64,000 nt of DNA. Origin: Pseudomonas pergaminensis (GTDB lineage Bacteria > Pseudomonadota > Gammaproteobacteria > Pseudomonadales > Pseudomonadaceae). The notes under the pieces were generated by a model. The model was not told the origin of the DNA. It worked only from the letters and a program-made list of their open reading frames with translations, and did not search any database. The translations under genes and the position numbers were made by a program. Shown one piece after another: positions 7,955 to 16,443 of the stretch. Location: the NCBI RefSeq assembly GCF_024112395.2, contig NZ_CP078013.2, forward strand, positions 6,480,501 through 6,544,500, written 5' to 3'. The number at the start of each line of letters is the position of its first letter. Within the stretch, counting starts at the first letter, position 1.

Positions 7955-9625
7955 TTAGCTGTCTAGCGCTTTGTATTTTTCGCGCAGGTGGTTACGGATC
8001 CACACTGCCGACAAGTTAAGCGTGGCGATCACCAGTACCAGCAGCAAGGCGGTGGCGTACACCAGCGGCCGGGCGGCTTCGACGTTGGGGCTCTGGAAGC
8101 CGACGTCATAGATATGGAAGCCCAGGTGCATGATCTTCTGGTCCAGGTGCAGGTACGGGTAGTTGCCGTCCAACGGCAGCGACGGTGCCAGTTTCACCAC
8201 GCCGACCAGCATCAGCGGCGCCACTTCACCGGCGGCGCGGGCCACGGCGAGGATCATGCCCGTCATCATCGCCGGGCTGGCCATCGGCAGCACGATCTTC
8301 CACAGCGTTTCCGCCTTGGTCGCGCCGAGTGCCAGGGAGCCTTCACGGACGGTGCGAGGAATCCGCGCCAGGCCTTCTTCGGTGGCCACGATCACCACCG
8401 GCACCGCCAGCAGCGCCAGGGTCAGCGAGGCCCAGAGCAAACCCGGCGTGCCGAACGTCGGCGCCGGCAAGGCTTCGGCAAAGAACAGCCGGTCTACCGA
8501 GCCACCCAATACATACACGAAGAAGCCCAGGCCGAACACGCCGTAGACGATGGCCGGTACGCCCGCCAGGTTGTTCACGGCGATGCGGATAATCCGCGTC
8601 AGGGTGTTCTGCTTGGCGTATTCACGCAGGTACACCGCCGCCAGCACGCCAAACGGAGTGACGATCATCGCCATGATCAGGGTCATCATCACGGTGCCGA
8701 AGATAGCCGGGAAGATCCCGCCTTCGGTGTTGGCTTCCCGTGGGTCATCGCTGAGGAATTCCCAGACCTTGCTGAAGTAGAAGCCGACCTTGGTGATCGT
8801 GCCCATGGCATTCGGCTGGTAGGCGTGCACCACTTTGCCGATGCCGATTTCGACTTCCTTGCCGTTGCCGTCGCGGGCGGTCAGGGCGTCGCGGTTGAAT
8901 TGGGCATGCAGGTCGGCCAGGCGTGCCTCGATGTCCTGGTAGCGGGCATTGAGCTCGGCGCGGTCGGCGTCCATGTCGGCCTGGGCGGCGGCGTCAAGCT
9001 TGCCTTCCAGCTCCAGCTTGCGACCGTGCAGGCGGATGCGCTCCAGCCCGGCGTTGATCGCGCCGATGTCGGATTTTTCCAGGGTTTTGAGTTGAGCGGC
9101 CAGCTTGTTGACGCGATCCACACGGGCCTGCAGCTCCGGCCATGCGGCCTCGCCTTCGGCGATGACTTTACCGTCCTGTTTAACGTTGACCAGGGTGCCG
9201 TAGAAATTACCCCACTCACGACGCTCGATGGTCATCAGGTTCGCCGGCGTGGTCTGGTCCTTGAGCCACTCGCCGACGATCCAGGTGAAGTCATTGCCGT
9301 TCAGGTCGCGGTTACCGACCTTGATCAGCTCGCGGGTCATGAACTCCGGGCCTTGGTCCGGCACCGGCAGGCCAGCGCTTTTCAGGCGCTCGCGGGGGAC
9401 TTCTTCCTTCTGCACCACTTCGCCGATGACGACATGGTTTGCCTGGCCCGGCACGTTGTAGTTGGCCTGGATCAGGTCGGCCGGCCAGAAGTGACCCAGG
9501 CCACGCACTGCAATCACGGCCAGCAAACCAATGGTCATGATGACCGCAATGGACACCGCGCCACCGCTGATCCAGACGCCAGGGGCGCCGCTCTTGAACC
9601 ATCCATTCAGGGAGTTCTGTTTCAC
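7955..9625 (-). CDS. pstA: Phosphate ABC transporter permease PstA (long form)
   Basis: A 556-residue inner-membrane permease. After a first transmembrane segment (about residues 18-42) comes a long soluble insert (about 50-285) that is helix-rich and probably coiled-coil (about 165-245). Five or so transmembrane segments follow in the conserved permease part (about 300-550), which has the EAA-type loop LGATKAETLWKIVLP. E. coli PstA is about 296 residues; pseudomonads usually have this extended form. The insert probably faces the periplasm. 15 bp separate it from pstC. Confidence 0.95.
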   Translation of the reverse strand: MKQNSLNGWFKSGAPGVWISGGAVSIAVIMTIGLLAVIAVRGLGHFWPADLIQANYNVPGQANHVVIGEVVQKEEVPRERLKSAGLPVPDQGPEFMTRELIKVGNRDLNGNDFTWIVGEWLKDQTTPANLMTIERREWGNFYGTLVNVKQDGKVIAEGEAAWPELQARVDRVNKLAAQLKTLEKSDIGAINAGLERIRLHGRKLELEGKLDAAAQADMDADRAELNARYQDIEARLADLHAQFNRDALTARDGNGKEVEIGIGKVVHAYQPNAMGTITKVGFYFSKVWEFLSDDPREANTEGGIFPAIFGTVMMTLIMAMIVTPFGVLAAVYLREYAKQNTLTRIIRIAVNNLAGVPAIVYGVFGLGFFVYVLGGSVDRLFFAEALPAPTFGTPGLLWASLTLALLAVPVVIVATEEGLARIPRTVREGSLALGATKAETLWKIVLPMASPAMMTGMILAVARAAGEVAPLMLVGVVKLAPSLPLDGNYPYLHLDQKIMHLGFHIYDVGFQSPNVEAARPLVYATALLLVLVIATLNLSAVWIRNHLREKYKALDS

Positions 9626-9640
9626 AGACTTCTACCTTTC

Positions 9641-11926
9641 TTAAAGCGACGAGTATTTCTTGCGCAGACGCTGACGGATCAGCTCGGCGAGGGTGTTCAT
9701 GATGAAGGTGAACAACAGCAGCACCAGCGCCGAGAGGAACAGCACGCGGTAGTGACTGCCGCCCACTTCCGACTCCGGCATTTCCACCGCAACGTTGGCC
9801 GCGAGCGTTCGCAGGCCTTCGAACAGGTTCATCTCCATCACCGGGGTGTTACCGGTGGCCATCAACACGATCATGGTCTCGCCGACAGCACGGCCCATGC
9901 CGATCATCAGCGCCGAGAAGATGCCCGGGCTGGCGGTGAGGATCACCACGCGGGTCATGGTCTGCCACGGCGTGGCACCCAGGGCCAGCGAGCCCAGGGT
10001 CAGGCCGCGTGGCACGCTGAACACGGCATCTTCGGCGATGGAATAGATGTTCGGGATCACTGCGAAGCCCATGGCCAAACCCACTACCAGAGCGTTGCGC
10101 TGGTCGTAGGTGATGCCCAGGTCGTGAGAGATCCACATGCGCATGTCGCCGCCGAAGAACCAGGTTTCCAGGTACGGGCTCATGTACAGCGAGAGCCAGC
10201 CCACGAACAGGATCACCGGAATCAGGATCGCGCTTTCCCAGCCATCGGGAACCCGCAGGCGCAAGGATTCAGGCAGGCGACTGAAGACGAAACCGGCCAC
10301 CAGAATGCCAATCGGCAGCAGCATCAGCAGACTGAAAATGCCCGGCAGATGCCCTTCCACATACGGTGCCAGGAACAGGCCGGCGAAGAAACCGAGGATC
10401 ACCGTCGGCATCGCTTCCATCAATTCGATCACCGGCTTGACCTTGCGGCGCAGGCTCGGGGCCATGAAGTAGGCGGTGTAGATCGCTGCCGCAACAGCCA
10501 GTGGCGCAGCCAGCAGCATGGCGTAGAACGCCGCCTTCAAGGTGCCGAAGGTCAGCGGGGCCAGGCTCATCTTGGGTTCGAAATCGGTGTTGGCAGCGGT
10601 CGATTGCCAGACGTACTTGGGCTCGTCGTAGTTTTCGTACCAGACCTTGCTCCACAGTGCACTCCAGGACACTTCCGGGTGCGGGTTGTCGAGCAGCAGC
10701 GGTTGCAGCTTGCCGCCAGCTTCGACGATCACGCGGTTGGCGCGTGGCGACATGCCGTACATGCCTTGGCCATCGACCACCGGGTCCACCAGCAGTGTGC
10801 GGTGCGCGGTGCTGTGGAACACGCCGAATTTGCCGGAAGCGTCTAGGGCCGTGAAGCCTTTGCGGCGCTCTTCGGCGGAGATTTCTACGATAGGCGCAGC
10901 GCCCATCTGGAAGGTACGGATCTGCTTGAAGCGCTGCTCGCCATCCGGGTCGCGGGCCATGAACCACTGGGCCAGGCCGCCCTTGGAGTTACCAATGATC
11001 AGCGAGATGCCGCCCACCAGTTGCGTGCTGGCGGTGACTTCAGCATTGCCGTCTTCCAGCAATTTGTAGCGACCATTGAGGCTCTTGTCGCGCAGGCTGA
11101 ACACATCGGCGAGGGCACGGCCGTTGATCACATACAGCCATTGCTGGCGCGGGTCGATGAAGATCGCCTTCACAGGCTCAGTCATCTGCGGCAACTCGAT
11201 GCGCTTCTGCTCGCTGGTGACTTCACCGGTCATCATGTTTTCTTCGCGGCTCAGGGACAGCACGTTCAAGTGCGAACCAGCGGAACCTGCAATCACCAAG
11301 GACGAGTCCGTGGCGTTGAGGGCCACATGCTCCAGCGGGCGGCCGGCGTCATCCAGCACGATCGGCGTTTCACCGTAGGGGTATTCGATCGCGGGGGTAA
11401 TGGTTTTCTTGCCGTCCGGGTAGGACACCTTATAGGTGTGGCGGAATACCAGGGACTGGCCATTGGACAGGCCGAGGATCACCAGCGGGCTACCGGGCTG
11501 GTCTTCACCGATAGACGCAACGCTGGTGCCGGCGGGCAGTGGCAGGTCGACACGCTTGAGTTCAGCGCCGGTTTCCACATTGAAGAACAGCGCCTGGCCC
11601 TTGTCGGAAACCCGCATGGCGACTTGGTTTTGTTCTTCGAGGGAGATCATCAGCGGCTTGCCGGCGTCTTGGATCCAGGCCGGGGTCAGGGCGTCTTCCT
11701 TGGTCAATGAGGCACCTTGGAACAGCGGCGCGACGACGTAAGCCAGGAAGAAGAAAATCAGGGTGATCGCGCCGAGGACGGCGAGGCCGCCGACCAGCAC
11801 GTACCAACGGGTCAGGCGATCCTTGAGCGCGCGAATGCGGCGCTTGCGTTGCAACTCAGGCGTATTGAAGTCAATGCGCTTGGGGGGAGAAGTCGTCGTC
11901 ATGGTGGAATTGGCCAGATCATTCAT
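9641..11926 (-). CDS. pstC: Phosphate ABC transporter permease PstC (long form)
   Basis: A 761-residue permease, more than twice the length of E. coli PstC. Residues 45-70 form the first transmembrane segment. A large probably periplasmic beta-rich insert (about 75-440, with WD/propeller-like SIGEDQPGSPLVILGLSNGQ spacing) follows, then the permease domain (about 460-755) with EAA-loop LGATPWQTMTRVVIL. The ATG at 11926 is preferred over the in-frame GTG at 11932 because AGGGTG lies about 7 bases upstream of it. A perfect Pho box ends 23 bases before this start. Confidence 0.95.
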   Translation of the reverse strand: MNDLANSTMTTTSPPKRIDFNTPELQRKRRIRALKDRLTRWYVLVGGLAVLGAITLIFFFLAYVVAPLFQGASLTKEDALTPAWIQDAGKPLMISLEEQNQVAMRVSDKGQALFFNVETGAELKRVDLPLPAGTSVASIGEDQPGSPLVILGLSNGQSLVFRHTYKVSYPDGKKTITPAIEYPYGETPIVLDDAGRPLEHVALNATDSSLVIAGSAGSHLNVLSLSREENMMTGEVTSEQKRIELPQMTEPVKAIFIDPRQQWLYVINGRALADVFSLRDKSLNGRYKLLEDGNAEVTASTQLVGGISLIIGNSKGGLAQWFMARDPDGEQRFKQIRTFQMGAAPIVEISAEERRKGFTALDASGKFGVFHSTAHRTLLVDPVVDGQGMYGMSPRANRVIVEAGGKLQPLLLDNPHPEVSWSALWSKVWYENYDEPKYVWQSTAANTDFEPKMSLAPLTFGTLKAAFYAMLLAAPLAVAAAIYTAYFMAPSLRRKVKPVIELMEAMPTVILGFFAGLFLAPYVEGHLPGIFSLLMLLPIGILVAGFVFSRLPESLRLRVPDGWESAILIPVILFVGWLSLYMSPYLETWFFGGDMRMWISHDLGITYDQRNALVVGLAMGFAVIPNIYSIAEDAVFSVPRGLTLGSLALGATPWQTMTRVVILTASPGIFSALMIGMGRAVGETMIVLMATGNTPVMEMNLFEGLRTLAANVAVEMPESEVGGSHYRVLFLSALVLLLFTFIMNTLAELIRQRLRKKYSSL

Positions 11927-11948
11927 GCGCACACCCTAGCGATCCTGT

Positions 11949-11966
11949 ATGACAGAAAGATGACAG
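11949..11966 (-). promoter_or_regulatory. Perfect Pho box in front of pstC
   Basis: On the minus strand 11966-11949 reads CTGTCATCTTTCTGTCAT, two exact CTGTCAT half sites with a 4-base spacer. A weak -10 (TAGGGT, 11938-11933) lies 11 bases downstream. That would place the transcript start at or next to the pstC ATG at 11926, giving a very short or absent leader. It implies that pstCAB-phoU has its own PhoB-driven promoter in addition to read-through from pstS. Confidence 0.85.
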
Positions 11967-12025
11967 TGCAGTGACGCAACAAATCCGCCGCGAAGCTAGG
12001 CTGGCAGCGGACTAGAAAATTCGGA

Positions 12026-12051
12026 TGCGGAGCCGGCAGGCCGGCCCCGCA
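12026..12051 (-). terminator. GC-rich hairpin after pstS (partial terminator or mRNA stabiliser)
   Basis: TGCGGAGCCGGC-AG-GCCGGCCCCGCA forms a long GC stem just past the pstS stop. On the minus strand only a short TTTT follows, about six bases later, so read-through is likely. Such hairpins behind binding-protein genes keep the binding protein more abundant than the membrane subunits. Confidence 0.65.
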
Positions 12052-12058
12052 GAGGCAA

Positions 12059-13045
12059 TCAGTTGCCTTCTTTCAGACCCAGGTCAGCCAGGGCCTTGGC
12101 GGCGACTTTGGCTGGCAGTGGGATGTAGCCGTCTTTCACCACAACTTCCTGGCCCTGCTTGGACAGCACCAGCTTCACGAACTCAGCTTCCAGCGGGGCC
12201 AGAGGCTTGTTCGGGGCTTTGTTGACGTACACGTAGAGGAAACGCGACAGCGGGTATTTGCCGTTCAGGGCGTTTTCTTCGGTGTCTTCGATGAAGTCAG
12301 TGCTGCCTTTCTTGGCCAGGGCCACGGTTTTCACGCTGGCGGTCTTGTAGCCAATGCCCGAGTAACCGATGCCGTTCAGCGACGAGCTGATCGACTGCAC
12401 GACCGAAGCCGAGCCCGGTTGTTCGTTCACGTTTGGCTTGTAGTCGCCTTTGCACAGGGCTTCTTCTTTGAAGTAGCCGTAGGTGCCGGATACCGAGTTA
12501 CGACCGAACAGTTGCACCGGCTTGTTGGCCAGGTCGCCGGTCACACCCAGGTCGCCCCAGGTTTTCACGTCAGCTTTGCCGCCGCACAGACGCGTCGAGG
12601 AGAAGATCGCGTCGACTTGCTCCATGGTCAGGTGCTGGATCGGGTTGTCCTTGTGCACGAACACGGCCAGGGCATCCACGGCAACCGGGATAGCGGTGGG
12701 CTTGTAGCCGTACTTCTGCTCGAAGGCCGCCAGTTCGGTGTCCTTCATCTTGCGGCTCATCGGGCCCAGGTTGGAGGTGCCTTCAGTCAGCGCAGGTGGT
12801 GCGGTAGCGGAGCCAGCAGCTTGAATCTGGATGTTGACGTTCGGGTATTCCTTTTTGTAACCCTCGGCCCACAAGGTCATCAGGTTAGCCAGGGTATCGG
12901 AACCGACGCTGGACAAGTTGCCCGACACACCAGTGGTCTTAACGTAAGCCGGAATTGCCGGATCAACACCAGCGGCCACCGCGTTGGCGGTCGCAACGCC
13001 AGCAGCGACAAAAGTCATTGCCGCCATCAAACGTTTCAGTTTCAT
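12059..13045 (-). CDS. pstS: Periplasmic phosphate-binding protein PstS
   Basis: A 328-residue exported substrate-binding protein. Residues 1-25 are a signal peptide (cleaved near NAVAAG). The mature protein has phosphate-site features of the PstS family: the SVGSDTL loop at the start, [11 protein letters not shown], and the ring segment [12 protein letters not shown]. It captures phosphate in the periplasm for PstCAB and also serves PhoR signalling. A triple-half-site Pho box lies 68-96 bases upstream. Confidence 0.95.
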   Translation of the reverse strand: MKLKRLMAAMTFVAAGVATANAVAAGVDPAIPAYVKTTGVSGNLSSVGSDTLANLMTLWAEGYKKEYPNVNIQIQAAGSATAPPALTEGTSNLGPMSRKMKDTELAAFEQKYGYKPTAIPVAVDALAVFVHKDNPIQHLTMEQVDAIFSSTRLCGGKADVKTWGDLGVTGDLANKPVQLFGRNSVSGTYGYFKEEALCKGDYKPNVNEQPGSASVVQSISSSLNGIGYSGIGYKTASVKTVALAKKGSTDFIEDTEENALNGKYPLSRFLYVYVNKAPNKPLAPLEAEFVKLVLSKQGQEVVVKDGYIPLPAKVAAKALADLGLKEGN

Positions 13046-13112
13046 GCCTTGCTCCTAGCAGATAGGGATAGTTGGATCGGGGCCAAGTATCGGGAGGCCG
13101 TGTGAACACTCT

Positions 13113-13141
13113 ATGTCTGCAATGTGACAGTTAGATGAAAG
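13113..13141 (-). promoter_or_regulatory. Pho box with three half sites upstream of pstS
   Basis: Read on the minus strand: CTTTCAT (13141-13135), CTAA, CTGTCAC (13130-13124), ATTG, CAGACAT (13119-13113). Three Pho half sites lie in exact 11-bp phase. Tandem arrays of this kind are seen at strongly induced Pho promoters, where PhoB binds cooperatively. Confidence 0.75.
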
Positions 13142-13183
13142 GCCACTATTGGCAAGGTGAAGGGGCGCAGCGAGGAGTTGCAA

Positions 13184-13210
13184 TCGCTCCCACGCAGGGC
13201 GCGGGAGCGA
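13184..13210. terminator. Hairpin between pstS promoter and MFS gene end
   Basis: TCGCTCCC at 13184 pairs with GGGAGCGA ending at 13210, in the gap behind the MFS stop codon. No clear T run follows on either strand, so it may be a degenerate REP unit as well as a terminator. Confidence 0.4.
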
Positions 13211-13223
13211 GCATGTCAAGGAA

Positions 13224-14513
13224 TCAGCGCGAACGCTTCCACAGATACCCGCCCACCAACATGCCCATCACACACAAGACGGCAACGTAGTAGGCCGGGC
13301 CCATCGGGCTTTCCTTCATCAGCAGCGACACTGCCAACGGCGTCAGGCCGCCGAAAATGGCGTAGGCCACGTTGTAGGAGAACGACAACCCGCTGAAACG
13401 CACCACCGGCGGGAAGGCCTTGACCATGACGTACGGCACTACGCCAATGGTGCCTACAAACAGACCGGTCAGCGTGTACAGCGGGAACAGCCAGTCCGGG
13501 TGAGCGATGAGGCTGTGATAGAGGGTCCAGGAGGTTGCCAGCAACAGCGCGCAACCGACGATCAGCACGCGGCCAGCACCGAAGCGGTCCGCCAGGGCAC
13601 CCGAGGCTATGCAGCCCAGGCTCAAGGCGACGATGGCCAGGCTGTTGGCCTGCAGCGCAACGGTGGCGCTGAAGTGATAGACCGTTTGCAGCACGGTCGG
13701 GGTCATCAGGATGACAACGACGATACCGGCCGACAGCAGCCAGGTCAGCAGCATCGACAGCACGATCGCACCCCGGTGATCACGCAGTACCGCACGCAAT
13801 GGCAGCTCGGCGGCCAGGGTCTTGCGTTGCTGCATCTCGGCGAAGATCGGTGTTTCATGCAGCCAGCGGCGCAGGTACACCGACAACAGGCCGAATACGC
13901 CGCCGAGCAGGAACGGGATACGCCAGGCGTAATCCGAGACCTGCTCCGGGCTATAAATAGTGTTGATCGCCGTGGCCACCAGCGAGCCCAGCAGGATCCC
14001 GGCCGTCAGGCCGCTGGTGAGGGTGCCGCAGGCATAGCCGATATGGCGTGGCGGAACGTGCTCGGAGACAAACACCCAGGCGCCGGGTACTTCGCCGCCG
14101 ATTGCCGCGCCCTGGATAATACGCATCAGCAGCAGCAGGACCGGCGCCCACAGGCCGATCTGCGCGTAAGTTGGCAGCAGGCCCATGATCAGGGTCGGCA
14201 CGGCCATCATGAAGATGCTCAAGGTGAACATCTTCTTGCGGCCCAGCAGGTCACCGAAGTGCGCCATGATGATGCCGCCCAGGGGACGTGCCAGGTAGCC
14301 GGCGGCGAAGATGCCAAAGGTCTGCATCATGCGCAGCCATTCGGGCATGTCCACGGGGAAGAACAGTTTCCCGACCACGGTGGCGAAAAACACGAAAATG
14401 ATGAAGTCATAAAACTCCAGCGCCCCGCCCAAGGCAGACAGCGACAGGGTTTTGTAGTCGTTGCGGGTCAGCGGGCGCGAAGGTTGCGCACTGCTTGCGG
14501 GCACGGAGGACAT
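13224..14513 (-). CDS. MFS transporter, metabolite:H+ symporter (MHS) type
   Basis: A 429-residue transporter with 12 predicted membrane segments. Family motifs are the loop 2-3 GGIIMAHFGDLLGRKKMF and the first-helix GALEFYDFIIFVFFA, typical of the MHS branch (ShiA/ProP/KgtP-like). Substrates there are organic acids, betaines or shikimate; this one's substrate cannot be told. The ATG at 14513 is chosen over the frame to 14825 because an N-terminal cytosolic tail of normal length starts there and AGAGAAG precedes it. P. aeruginosa has a similar transporter next to pstS, so a link to phosphate status is possible. Confidence 0.88.
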   Translation of the reverse strand: MSSVPASSAQPSRPLTRNDYKTLSLSALGGALEFYDFIIFVFFATVVGKLFFPVDMPEWLRMMQTFGIFAAGYLARPLGGIIMAHFGDLLGRKKMFTLSIFMMAVPTLIMGLLPTYAQIGLWAPVLLLLMRIIQGAAIGGEVPGAWVFVSEHVPPRHIGYACGTLTSGLTAGILLGSLVATAINTIYSPEQVSDYAWRIPFLLGGVFGLLSVYLRRWLHETPIFAEMQQRKTLAAELPLRAVLRDHRGAIVLSMLLTWLLSAGIVVVILMTPTVLQTVYHFSATVALQANSLAIVALSLGCIASGALADRFGAGRVLIVGCALLLATSWTLYHSLIAHPDWLFPLYTLTGLFVGTIGVVPYVMVKAFPPVVRFSGLSFSYNVAYAIFGGLTPLAVSLLMKESPMGPAYYVAVLCVMGMLVGGYLWKRSR

Positions 14514-14967
14514 GGCAAGGCTTCTCTTATAGTAATCAGGACGGCAAGCGGGACTTGCGGCAGGTTTGGCAAGATAGCAAATCGCTAGAAAAAGCACAGC
14601 GTCGAGCGGATAACAGTTCCAGCCCGTGAAATATTCCACATTCCTGCTCTTTATCTGCACGCAGAAGCACAGTTGCCGGAAAAAGCCGCGATACAGCCGC
14701 CATTTGCCGACCAAATGAGCGCCCAGAGGTCGTCGTGGCGCCAGGGTCTCGATATACTCGGCCCTTGCAAGCGCAAGAACCGCAGTCTTGAGGGGCTGCT
14801 GTGCCAAAACGTCGTTGGGTGCCATCCAGCCGATTTGGCAGAGTTTCCCTTTAGTACGCCTTACGAGAAACGCATCACGCGGTGTATGTTGGTGCTGAAA
14901 CGTTTTTTTCGAAGACGGCTATCCACTTGAAATACCCATGAAGCGTTACGGGTCAGAGGCCCTCGGC
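14514..14967. other. Gap of 454 bp without a supported gene
   Basis: This is the divergent region between the MFS transporter and the thioesterase. A possible -10 (TATACT) sits at 14753-14758, followed by CTTGCAAGCGCAAG, a short inverted repeat. The short plus-strand frame at 14673-14930 has no ribosome site and an unconvincing protein, so I do not call it. Nothing else is recognisable. Confidence 0.5.
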
Positions 14968-15372
14968 ATGATCGAACTCGAACAAGAAGATCCTATCCCG
15001 CAAGGCGATCTCGCCCTGCAAATCACCGCACTCCCGCGTGAAACCAACGGTTTCGGCGACATCTTCGGCGGCTGGCTGGTCGCGCAGATGGACCTGGCTG
15101 GCACCGCAATGGCCAGCAAGGTCGCAGGCGGCCGCGTGGCCACCGTGGCCATCGATCGCATGGCGTTCCTGGTGCCGGTTGCCGTGGGCGCGCAGCTGTC
15201 CTTCTATACCCAGGCCCTGGAGATCGGCCGTAGCTCGATCCAGATGATGGTCGAGGTGTGGAGCGATGACCCGCTGTCCAGCGAATGGCGCAAGGTCACC
15301 GAGGCGGTATTCGTGTTCGTCGCCATCGATGGCAGCGGTCGCACGCGTTCGGTGCCGTCGCGCGCACGTTAA
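14968..15372 (+). CDS. Acyl-CoA thioesterase, YciA-like hotdog fold
   Basis: A 134-residue single hotdog-domain protein, close to the 132 residues of E. coli YciA. The active-site helix reads GFGDIFGGWLVAQMDLAG, with the catalytic acidic residue in MD. The family hydrolyses acyl-CoA thioesters in the cytoplasm and works as an oligomer. The ATG at 14968 is chosen over 14938 because AGAGG lies 11-15 bases upstream and the extra ten residues are not family-like. Confidence 0.9.
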   Translation: MIELEQEDPIPQGDLALQITALPRETNGFGDIFGGWLVAQMDLAGTAMASKVAGGRVATVAIDRMAFLVPVAVGAQLSFYTQALEIGRSSIQMMVEVWSDDPLSSEWRKVTEAVFVFVAIDGSGRTRSVPSRAR

Positions 15373-15430
15373 ACCTCACCGGGTTTTAACGGTCAATTGC
15401 CCCATTGCCTGCCATAAAGAGTGCTTTGTT

Positions 15431-16330
15431 ATGCCGACGCCCCACGTTGAAACCGTGAAAATCGACGAGCTGGATTGCTGGCGCATCCGCCACAACGGCG
15501 CCGAGCTGATGGTGGCCCAACAGGGCGCGCATATCTTCAGTTACCAGCGCGCCGGCGAGCAGCCGCTGATCTGGCCGAATCCTCAAGCGGTGTTCAAACA
15601 GGGCAAGGGCATTCGTACCGGCGTACCGGTGTGCTGGCCGTGGTTTGGCGTGTTTGACCGTAACCCGCAGAGCGTGAAGGCGATGCGCCAGAGCGAGCAA
15701 CCAGCCGGCGCCCACGGCTTTGTGCGCACCGCGTTGTGGGAATTGGCCGCGACCGAGCTTGAAGGTGAAGCGCTACGCGTGGACCTGGTACTGCCGGTGC
15801 CGGCAGGCGGCTTTCCTGGCTGGCCCCATCACGTTGACCTGACACTGAGCCTGCTGCTGGATGAGCAACTGCATATCCGCCTGACCAGCCACAACCGTGG
15901 CACCGACACCGTCACCCTCAGCCAGGCGCTGCACACCTACTTCGCTGTAAGCGATGTGCGCAATGTGCAGGTCGAAGGACTGGACGGGCATGCCTATATC
16001 GACACCGCCGATGGTTGGACCGAAAAGACACAATCCGGCCTGCTGCATTTCACCGCCGAGACTGATCGCATCTACCTCGATACGCCGTCCCAGCTGAATA
16101 TTGTCGACAAAGACTGGCGCCGTTGCATTCAGCTCACTGCCGAGGGTTCGAAATCGACAGTGATCTGGAACCCATGGACCGAACGCGCCAAGGCGTTTGA
16201 TGACATGGCCGATGATGGGTGGACAGGCATGTTGTGCATCGAAACGGCGAATGTACTCGACGATGTGGTGGTGTTGGCGCCAAGTGAAAGGCACACACTG
16301 CAGGTAAGCATCACTGCCAAACCCTCGTAA
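15431..16330 (+). CDS. D-hexose-6-phosphate mutarotase (YeaD-like)
   Basis: A 299-residue galactose-mutarotase-superfamily protein. Its beta-sandwich landmarks are PLIWPNPQAVF, GVPVCWPWFG, the conserved histidine in GAHGFVR, a second in ALHTYF, and the C-terminal VIWNPW. E. coli YeaD and yeast YMR099c homologues interconvert alpha and beta anomers of glucose 6-phosphate and related sugars. It stands alone, 58 bp behind the thioesterase, on the same strand. Confidence 0.9.
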   Translation: MPTPHVETVKIDELDCWRIRHNGAELMVAQQGAHIFSYQRAGEQPLIWPNPQAVFKQGKGIRTGVPVCWPWFGVFDRNPQSVKAMRQSEQPAGAHGFVRTALWELAATELEGEALRVDLVLPVPAGGFPGWPHHVDLTLSLLLDEQLHIRLTSHNRGTDTVTLSQALHTYFAVSDVRNVQVEGLDGHAYIDTADGWTEKTQSGLLHFTAETDRIYLDTPSQLNIVDKDWRRCIQLTAEGSKSTVIWNPWTERAKAFDDMADDGWTGMLCIETANVLDDVVVLAPSERHTLQVSITAKPS

Positions 16331-16443
16331 ACGTCACGGCTGACGTCCGGGACACGGGGTACGATGACATTACTATGTAGGTCCGTATGCCAGAACAGCC
16401 TCGCTAAAGTGCGAAAACCGCATCTTATAGCAGAGGCAACACG

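Noticed and set aside
7988..10846. A 952-codon open frame on the plus strand opposite pstA and pstC
   Set aside because: It is the antisense of two certain genes. The predicted protein is His/Gln/Arg/Gly-rich low complexity, as expected from high third-position GC, and no ribosome site or family motif is visible.
14673..14930. An 85-codon frame in the gap before the YciA-like thioesterase
   Set aside because: No ribosome site, no family resemblance, and Cys/Arg-rich sequence unlike Pseudomonas proteins.
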